From Salipiger sp. IMCC34102 (GTDB taxonomy: Bacteria > Pseudomonadota > Alphaproteobacteria > Rhodobacterales > Rhodobacteraceae): a stretch of 64,000 nucleotides of DNA. A program made the position numbers and the translations under genes. The stretch lies in NCBI RefSeq assembly GCF_004145405.1, contig NZ_SELQ01000003.1, positions 248,001 to 312,000 of the forward strand, in the 5' to 3' direction. Shown piece by piece: positions 58,590 to 64,000 of the stretch. Positions within the stretch are counted from its first letter, which is position 1. Each line of letters begins with the position of its first letter. The notes below the pieces were generated by a model, which did no database searches, had not been told where the DNA came from, and saw nothing but the letters and a program-made list of their open reading frames with translations.

Positions 58590-59134
58590 AGCTGCACCCC
58601 GCGATACCTGGCCCCGATCACCGCAAGGTGTGGCGAGGTGCCGAAAAGCTTATCGGTCCAGTTTGACCGGCCGTCGTAAAGCAACGCGGCCTGATCCATG
58701 AGAGCTTGTGAGAGGTCCGCTGGCACGTCCGACGCCGCGATCCCGAACCCCGCCTGATACTCGACTTCGACCTGGCGCGGTGTCAGCGCGTGGTAGCTGT
58801 CGCGCCAACGGATGTAAGGCCGGTTGCCACCCACAAAGTCGAACGCGCTGAAAGCCGCGCTGTCGATTGTGACGGCCGGGGCGTCCCCATCCGCGACCGG
58901 GCCGATGGGCAGGCGCAAACCGCTTTGCGGTGCAGGATCAAAGATCGTCACGTGGATCGTCTGCGTCAGCAGCGCGATCTGTGCGAAGTGCTCGAGCTGC
59001 GCCGCCGCAGTCCGCCCCATCGTCTTGATCGCTTCGTTTTCCTCGTCAGCGTCAACCCGTATCTGTGCCTTGAGGTCGGCCAGCTCGAAAGGATCTGCGG
59101 CCGCGATAGGGGTTCGGGTTACAAGCATTTTCAT
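58586..59134 (-). CDS. Head–tail connector protein (gp6-like)
   Basis: 182 residues with an N-terminal LADLKAQIRVDADEENEAI start and a VEYQAGFGIAASDVPADLSQALMDQAALLYD-type C-terminal helix region, as in HK97 gp6/phiE125 gp8 connectors. It docks onto the portal and would receive a tail, which fits a satellite that borrows tails. Confidence 0.87.
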   Translation of the reverse strand: MKMLVTRTPIAAADPFELADLKAQIRVDADEENEAIKTMGRTAAAQLEHFAQIALLTQTIHVTIFDPAPQSGLRLPIGPVADGDAPAVTIDSAAFSAFDFVGGNRPYIRWRDSYHALTPRQVEVEYQAGFGIAASDVPADLSQALMDQAALLYDGRSNWTDKLFGTSPHLAVIGARYRGVQL

Positions 59135-59379
59135 GCTGCGGCCTCCCGCTCCTGGACGAAGGACAGAAAAGCCGTCTGGTCACGCGCCGGCATTGCCCGG
59201 AACGATGCCAGCGCGAAGGCCTTAAGTTCCTGCCTGGATGCGCGGGCGGCCCACCAGCGGGCGTCTTCCATCGCGTCGACCTCGGGCGGCAGAGGATACC
59301 CCGCACCTTTCAGGGCGCAGCTGGCAACGTCCTGTGCAGTCTCGCAGTCGAGCGATGCCAGCAAAGCGAACGCAAGCAT
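59131..59379 (-). CDS. Hypothetical island protein, start uncertain
   Basis: At least 82 residues (CETAQDVASCALKGAGYPLP, ARWWAARASRQELKAFALAS). The open frame continues upstream through the attR repeat with plausible protein-like sequence (KSKTTFGKLGLSRHK, FRARLTELERG) but no ATG, GTG or TTG. The true start may be non-canonical, or the 5' end was lost. ATGA overlap with the connector gene. Confidence 0.6.
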   Translation of the reverse strand: MLAFALLASLDCETAQDVASCALKGAGYPLPPEVDAMEDARWWAARASRQELKAFALASFRAMPARDQTAFLSFVQEREAAA

Positions 59380-59574
59380 CCCCCGTTCAAGCTCGGTGAG
59401 CCGCGCCCGAAAGATGACAGGAAGCCCGGCAAAGTCATCCGGCCCGCCCAGCGTCAGCGCGTAGGCGATCGACCGGGAAGCGGACTTGTGTCGGGAAAGG
59501 CCAAGTTTGCCGAATGTGGTCTTCGATTTACCACTGGACGAACCGAGTCTTTTACACGTCCGTTCGGTTTGTTT

Positions 59575-59626
59575 GGGTTTGACAATTACCGCGTAAGGGC
59601 TTGACGCATCGACGTGGGTTTGACGC
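59575..59626 (+). repeat. Right trio of GGGTTTGAC repeats
   Basis: Three direct copies (GGGTTTGAC, GGGCTTGAC, GGGTTTGAC), about 22 and 19 bases apart, 43 bases before attR. They match the left pair in sequence and orientation, as expected of integrase arm-binding sites. Confidence 0.58.
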
Positions 59627-59668
59627 GCAGGATCGCCGTAAGTGACTGATCTTTCACCGGATAGCGCC

Positions 59669-59718
59669 GGATTGAAAATCCTCGTGTCGGCAGTTCGATT
59701 CTGCCCCCGGGCACCATT
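59669..59718 (+). repeat. attR: 50-bp copy of the tRNA-Phe 3' end
   Basis: Identical over 50 bases to attL; lacks the 5' part of the tRNA so it is not a second tRNA gene. Confidence 0.92.
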
Positions 59719-59924
59719 TCAGCTCAAGTCGAGATTTGCGTGCCGCCTCCCGCCGTGCAGCATTGGAGCATTCGCCAAGCGAAGGGCGTTTCCCCTGGCG
59801 AGCATCGCAAAGCGACCGGACGAGCGGCGTGATCCAACGACAGCCTCCGCGCCGCCGCGCGTCCCCGCAAGCTCTTCATTTTGCCCATTGATCTTTGCCT
59901 TTGGGCGTTGGACGATGCCGCTCC

Positions 59925-60800
59925 ATGAGCAGTGGCAGCCCTCTTACCCAAGACCAGTCCCGGGCGATTCGCCTGATGGGTTTGCCCTTTGCCTATGCCC
60001 TGGCGTTGCTTGCGATCCCCCTGGGGGCGGTGCTGTTGTTCAGCTTCTGGACGCAGGACTTCATGACGGTCGACACGACCTTCACGCTCGACAACTATCG
60101 CGAAGTGGCGGAAAGCCCGATCTACGGCCTGCTGCTGCGACGCTCTCTGATGGTCTCGGGTCTGGTGACTTTGGTGACGGTCGTGCTGGCCTACCCGGTC
60201 GCCTATTTCGTCAGCTTCCACGTGGCGCCGTCGAAGAAGTCGCTCTGGCTCTTTTTGATCACGATTCCCTTCTGGACCAGCTACCTGATCCGCGTGTTCC
60301 TGTGGAAGGTCATCCTGGGCTACAACGGCGTCATCAACTCCGGTCTGACGCAGCTGGGCCTGATCGACGAGCCGCTGACCTTCATCCTCTACAATGTGAA
60401 CGCGGTCATCATCACGCTCGCCCACGCCTTCGCCCCCTTCGCGATCCTGCCGATCTTCGTGGTGCTGGAAAAGATCGACCGCTCCTTGCTGGAGGCGAGC
60501 CGTGATCTGGGCGAGACGAAGGTCTCCACCTTCTTCTGGGTGACCTTGCCGCTGTCGATGCCCGGCGTGGTGGGGGCGGCGCTGATCGTCTTCATCCCGA
60601 CGATCGGGGATTACGTGACACCAGAGCTGATGGGCGGGGCCGGTGGCAAGCTCATCGCCAACATGATCCAGACCCAGTTCCTGCAGCTCAACAACGCGCC
60701 CCTCGGTGCGGCCCTGGCCATCGTGGCGATGGTCTGCGTGGCGGGCATCTCGATCCTGTTCGTGCTGCTGAACCGCCGCTGGTTGAGGCGCCAGACATGA
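59925..60800 (+). CDS. Spermidine/putrescine-type ABC transporter permease (PotB-like)
   Basis: 291 residues, six hydrophobic helices, with the inner-membrane coupling loop SLLEASRDLGETKVSTFFWV. It imports polyamines or related solutes with the PotC-like and PotA-like partners that follow in overlap. No binding protein gene is adjacent. Confidence 0.9.
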   Translation: MSSGSPLTQDQSRAIRLMGLPFAYALALLAIPLGAVLLFSFWTQDFMTVDTTFTLDNYREVAESPIYGLLLRRSLMVSGLVTLVTVVLAYPVAYFVSFHVAPSKKSLWLFLITIPFWTSYLIRVFLWKVILGYNGVINSGLTQLGLIDEPLTFILYNVNAVIITLAHAFAPFAILPIFVVLEKIDRSLLEASRDLGETKVSTFFWVTLPLSMPGVVGAALIVFIPTIGDYVTPELMGGAGGKLIANMIQTQFLQLNNAPLGAALAIVAMVCVAGISILFVLLNRRWLRRQT

Positions 60801-61597
60801 GCCTGCGCGTCTACGCCATCGCCTACCTGATCTTTCTCTATGCGCCGATCGTGCTCTTGCCGATCTTCGCCTTCAACGACGCGACGATCATCGCCTTCCC
60901 GTTGTCGGGGGTGACGACCGAATGGTTCGGCGCCCTGGTGGGGAACCGGTCGCTGCAGTCCGCGCTGGTAAACTCGCTGATCATCGCAGGCTGCACGGCG
61001 GTGTTCGCGACGCTTCTGGGGATCTGCGCCGCGCGCGCGGGCGCCATGGCGGATTATCCGGGCAAGCGGGGCATCACGGGCTTCGTCATGCTGCCGCTGG
61101 TGCTGCCGGAAATCATCGTCGCCGTCTCCTTGCTGGTCATCCTGCGGCAGGTGCTGGGACTGGATCTCGGCAACTGGACGATCATCCTGGCGCATGTGCT
61201 GATCTGCACGCCGTTCTCCATCGCGATCCTGAACGGGGCCTTCGGCAACCTCGACCCTTCGATGGAGGAAGCGGCCCTCGATCTGGGATGTTCGCGGTGG
61301 GAGGCGTTCCGCCTCGTGACCCTGCCGCTGGTCATGCCGGGGATCATCTCCAGCCTGCTGATCTCCTTCACGATCTCGCTCGACGAGTTCATCATCGCCT
61401 TCTTCCTGACGGGGGCGAACCCCACGCTGCCGGTCTACATCTGGGGGCTGCTGCGGTTCCCCGCGCAGCTGCCCATCGTCATGGCGCTGGGAACGATCCT
61501 GGTCGGCCTGTCGATCATCCTTTTGACCATCGCCGAAATCTTTCGCCGCCGCGGCATCACCCGGTCCGGCGGCCAGGACACCGGAGGGTTCTTGTGA
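60797..61597 (+). CDS. Spermidine/putrescine-type ABC transporter permease (PotC-like)
   Basis: 266 residues, six helices, coupling loop SMEEAALDLGCSRWEAFRLV. It starts in an ATGA overlap with the PotB-like gene and ends in a GTGA overlap with the ATPase gene. Confidence 0.9.
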   Translation: MSLRVYAIAYLIFLYAPIVLLPIFAFNDATIIAFPLSGVTTEWFGALVGNRSLQSALVNSLIIAGCTAVFATLLGICAARAGAMADYPGKRGITGFVMLPLVLPEIIVAVSLLVILRQVLGLDLGNWTIILAHVLICTPFSIAILNGAFGNLDPSMEEAALDLGCSRWEAFRLVTLPLVMPGIISSLLISFTISLDEFIIAFFLTGANPTLPVYIWGLLRFPAQLPIVMALGTILVGLSIILLTIAEIFRRRGITRSGGQDTGGFL

Positions 61598-62823
61598 CGG
61601 ACCTCATCTCGCTCAAGGGCGTGCAGAAGTACTACGGCGACTACCACGCCCTGCGCGACATCGACCTGACCATCCGGGGCGGAGAGTTCTTTTCGCTGCT
61701 GGGCCCCTCGGGCTGCGGCAAGACCACGCTTCTGCGGGTCATCGCGGGGTTCGAGGAGGTCTCGGACGGCACGGTCGTCCTGTCGGGGCGCGACATGAAG
61801 GGCGTGCCGCCCAACGAGCGGCCGACGAACATGGTGTTCCAGTCCTACGCGATCTTCCCGCATCTGAGCGTGGCGCAGAACGTGGCCTTCGGGTTGCGCA
61901 AGCGCAAGGACATCGACAAGGCGTCCCGCAAGAGCCTTGTGGAAGAGGCGCTCAAGATGGTGGGGCTCGCGGGCTATGGCGACAGGCGGGCGCACGCCCT
62001 GTCGGGCGGGCAGCGGCAACGGGTGGCGCTGGCGCGCGCCCTGGTGCTGAAACCCAAGGTGCTGCTGCTCGACGAGCCGATGTCCGCGCTGGACCGCAAG
62101 ATGCGCGAGCACATGCAGGTGGAACTGATCCGCCTGCAGCGACACGTCGGCATCACCTTCGTGCTCGTGACCCACGACCAGGAAGAGGCGCTGGTGATGT
62201 CCGACCGGATCGCCGTCATGTTCGAGGGCGAGATCGGCCAGGTCGACGAGCCGGAAGCGCTCTACCGCCGCCCCAAGAGCCGCCGGGTCGCCGAGTTCAT
62301 CGGCAAGATGAACTTCCTTCCGGCGCGCGTGACGGGGATCGGACCGGGGGCGACGCCCGTTGCCCGGCCCGCGGCACAGGATGAGGTCGTGCCCGGCCGT
62401 ATCCCGCAAAGCCGGGCCGCCGTGAAGCTCTCGGGCCTCATGCGGCGAGGGGGTGAGCCGGCGGCGGACACGCCCGCCACGCCGGGCGAGGCGATGATCT
62501 CTCTCGATATCGCGGGTCTGGGACAGGCGCAGGTCCCGATGCACCAGGCGCCCGAAGGCGCGCGCGAAGGCGAGGTCGCCGTCGGCGTAAGGCCGGAAAC
62601 CCTGGCGATCCTGTTCGAAGGCGACCAGGCCCCGCGCCACGAATGCCCCGGCACCGTGGACGAGGTCGTCTACTACGGCGACATGACCTACTACGACGTG
62701 CGCGTGAAGGACGTCCCGCAACCCCTGACGATCGCGATGAAGAACCTGATGGGCCGCCCCGTGCTTGAGGTCGGGCAGAGCTGCCGCATCGGTTGGGACG
62801 ACCGCGCGCTGGTGGTGTTCTAG
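61594..62823 (+). CDS. Spermidine/putrescine-type ABC transporter ATPase (PotA-like)
   Basis: 409 residues from a GTG. Walker A LLGPSGCGKTTLL, signature LSGGQRQRVALARAL, Walker B VLLLDEPMSALD. The C-terminal TOBE region is present, but a ~65-residue Pro/Ala/Gly-rich insertion (near IPQSRAAVKLSGLMRRGG) separates the ATPase from TOBE and makes the protein longer than PotA (378). Confidence 0.92.
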   Translation: MTDLISLKGVQKYYGDYHALRDIDLTIRGGEFFSLLGPSGCGKTTLLRVIAGFEEVSDGTVVLSGRDMKGVPPNERPTNMVFQSYAIFPHLSVAQNVAFGLRKRKDIDKASRKSLVEEALKMVGLAGYGDRRAHALSGGQRQRVALARALVLKPKVLLLDEPMSALDRKMREHMQVELIRLQRHVGITFVLVTHDQEEALVMSDRIAVMFEGEIGQVDEPEALYRRPKSRRVAEFIGKMNFLPARVTGIGPGATPVARPAAQDEVVPGRIPQSRAAVKLSGLMRRGGEPAADTPATPGEAMISLDIAGLGQAQVPMHQAPEGAREGEVAVGVRPETLAILFEGDQAPRHECPGTVDEVVYYGDMTYYDVRVKDVPQPLTIAMKNLMGRPVLEVGQSCRIGWDDRALVVF

Positions 62824-62977
62824 GACGGCGCGGACGGCAGGTTTCGCTCCTGACCCTCGAGCGATGGTGGCGGCTGAGCCTGCGGGACGCCTCGCCGGCG
62901 GGGCGGATATTTTCAGAACAGAGATTCTCAGGCCGACGCCCGGTGGGGCCGCGGCGGTGCCAGGGGGGCTGACGAAG

Positions 62978-63592
62978 TCACTCGGGCGGCAGGAGGCCCA
63001 GACCGCGCAAATAGACGCCGATGCCGGTTTCGAGCAGGTCCTCGGGCGGGTAGGGGCACTGGCTGCCGGGCGCGCCGCGGGCGAAGAGCTCGACCACGCC
63101 ATGCGACAGGGCGCGGATGTGGGCCGCGAACATCTGCGGCGGCGGTCGCCTGTCCTGCGGAATGTGCTCCGACAGGTCGCGCGCCGCCTTCTCCAGTACG
63201 CCCAGGGCACGGGTCGCCGTGGTGTAGAGATCCGTGCTGCGATTGACCGAGATCCCGCTCTCGAACATCGCGATGTAGTGCCCGGGACGGTCCCGCGCGA
63301 AGGTAAGGTAGGTCTCGCCCGTGTTCAGGAAGGCCTTCAGGGCGGAGGGCTGTCCGTTGGCGTAGGCATCCTCCATCCGGTCGGCGAAGATGGCGTAGCC
63401 TTGCAGGGCGGCCTCTGCGATGAGGTCCTCGCGGCCTTCGAAGTGGCGGTAGACGGCCGCGGGGGTGACGCCCGCTTCGCGCGCGGCCTCGGACAAGGTG
63501 AAGCCCGTCGGGCCCTTCGCCTCGATCAGCTTCAGGCAGGCCTCGACCAGGGCCTGGGCCAGGTTGCCGTGGTGGTAGCCGCGTTTAGGCAT
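62978..63592 (-). CDS. TetR-family transcriptional regulator
   Basis: 204 residues. N-terminal helix-turn-helix: [22 protein letters not shown], then a ligand-binding domain with a TetR_C (WHG-type) feel ([16 protein letters not shown]). It overlaps the 3' end of the polyphosphate kinase gene by 8 bases, so the two are co-transcribed. Confidence 0.92.
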   Translation of the reverse strand: MPKRGYHHGNLAQALVEACLKLIEAKGPTGFTLSEAAREAGVTPAAVYRHFEGREDLIAEAALQGYAIFADRMEDAYANGQPSALKAFLNTGETYLTFARDRPGHYIAMFESGISVNRSTDLYTTATRALGVLEKAARDLSEHIPQDRRPPPQMFAAHIRALSHGVVELFARGAPGSQCPYPPEDLLETGIGVYLRGLGLLPPE

Positions 63593-64000
63593 GACCGCGG
63601 GCGTGCCAGAGCTGCGGCGACCCGACCACCTGGTCGTCGATCTCGCCCAGGGCGGCCGGCTCCTTGCGGTCGTAGTCGATGCCACGCAGCACGGCCCGAA
63701 TCGCGTTCACCCGCGCGCGGCGCTTGTCGTCGGTCAGGATCACCGTCCAGGGGGCCGCATCGGTGTGGGTGCGGTCCAGCGTCTCTCCGATGGCGCGGGT
63801 ATAGTCGTCCCAGAGCGCCAGGCCCTTCACGTCGATGGAGCTGAGCTTCCATTGCTTGAGCGGATCGCGTTCGCGTTCGAGGAACCGGCGCAGCTGCTCC
63901 GCCCGTCCGACGGTCAGCCAGATCTTGAACAGCTGGATGCCGTCGTCGACCAGCATCCGCTCGAAGGGATTGACCTGCTCGAAGAATTGCGCGCGCTGAG
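63585..64000 (-). CDS. Polyphosphate kinase 2 (PPK2 family), 5' end outside the window
   Basis: The visible ~138 C-terminal residues hold PPK2 motifs: [29 protein letters not shown], and [13 protein letters not shown] with a C-terminal [15 protein letters not shown]2 enzymes make nucleotides from polyphosphate. The frame is open to the window edge. Downstream it runs into the TetR gene. Confidence 0.92.
   Translation of the reverse strand, partial: QRAQFFEQVNPFERMLVDDGIQLFKIWLTVGRAEQLRRFLERERDPLKQWKLSSIDVKGLALWDDYTRAIGETLDRTHTDAAPWTVILTDDKRRARVNAIRAVLRGIDYDRKEPAALGEIDDQVVGSPQLWHARGHA

Larger units (their letters stand above)
49904..59718. mobile_element. Integrated tail-less phage-like island (candidate capsid-forming PICI)
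   Basis: About 9.8 kb flanked by perfect 50-bp repeats in tRNA-Phe. It encodes integrase, AlpA-like protein, probable regulator, two possible cargo genes, and a head module: connector, TerL, HNH, HK97-type capsid, prohead protease, portal. Nearly all genes are on the minus strand. No tail, lysis, primase or lysogeny genes are seen. The make-up equals that described for capsid-forming PICIs, satellites that use helper-phage tails. A decayed prophage is the main alternative. Confidence 0.82.
59380..59924. other. Right end of the island and following gap
   Basis: Holds the upstream extension of the last island gene, three GGGTTTGAC-type repeats, attR, and ~200 bases of host sequence leading to the permease gene. 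No RNA gene or further coding sequence seen. Confidence 0.5.

Noticed and set aside
59669-59718. A second tRNA-Phe gene
   Set aside because: Only the 3' part is present; no D-arm or acceptor 5' strand. It is the attR copy.
49904-59718. Gene transfer agent cluster
   Set aside because: GTA clusters lack integrase and att sites, have tails, and keep another gene order.

Overview
The window is a 64 kb piece of a GC-rich alphaproteobacterial chromosome, most likely from the Rhodobacteraceae (Roseobacter group). The pointers are lineage-typical genes (an NDUFA12-like complex I subunit, UPF0262, DUF2948, DUF2155, a very long Hint/RTX protein, a short-chain acyl-CoA (ScfR-type) regulator) and the order hisD–UPF0262–phosphatase–infA–maf–RNase–yacG–tRNA-Phe. 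Genes are tightly packed, and many neighbours share ATGA, GTGA or TGATG junctions.

Layout, left to right. 1–8.7 kb: housekeeping and envelope genes (J-domain protein, BolA, gatB, a DJ-1/PfpI protein, a lytic transglycosylase, an acyltransferase, pepN). 8.7–13.4 kb: small proteins, malate synthase G, a low-GC MUG113/T5orf172-type gene that looks acquired, a GlcG-like protein and a glutamine-amidotransferase-type hydrolase. 13.4–17.1 kb: a giant RTX/Hint protein. 17.4–19.5 kb: clpP and clpX, followed by a RidA-family gene broken by one extra C. 20–23.2 kb: a complex I accessory subunit, a DUF2155 protein, aat, accC and accB. 23.5–28.8 kb: a complete branched-chain-type ABC uptake operon. Divergent from it, at 29–33.8 kb, is an ScfR-type regulator, then a single-domain response regulator, a small membrane protein and a transporter-like histidine kinase. 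Two matching palindromes, one in the divergent promoter and one before the response regulator, suggest that one regulator controls both units. 33.9–41 kb: an orphan FliM-like protein, a phosphatase, a cation/proton antiporter, a copper-delivery module (DUF2946-like, YcnI–PCuAC fusion, SCO1), an ABC1 kinase and DUF427. 41.3–49.95 kb: tRNA-Thr, murA, hisD and the infA cluster, interrupted by a gene for a repetitive exported PRC-barrel protein, and ending in tRNA-Phe.

The most notable object is a 9.8 kb integrated element in the 3' end of tRNA-Phe, bounded by a perfect 50-bp direct repeat (49904–49953 and 59669–59718). It carries a tyrosine integrase, an AlpA-like protein, a probable regulator beside a nested palindrome, two possible cargo genes, and a full HK97-type head and packaging module (connector, large terminase, HNH nuclease, major capsid protein, prohead protease, portal). 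It has no tail, lysis or replication genes. This is the expected make-up of a capsid-forming phage-inducible chromosomal island (cf-PICI), which builds its own heads and borrows helper-phage tails. A decayed prophage is the main alternative.

To the right of the element are a spermidine/putrescine-type ABC transporter (two permeases and an ATPase, with no binding protein in view), a TetR regulator, and the 3' part of a PPK2-family polyphosphate kinase gene that runs off the window.
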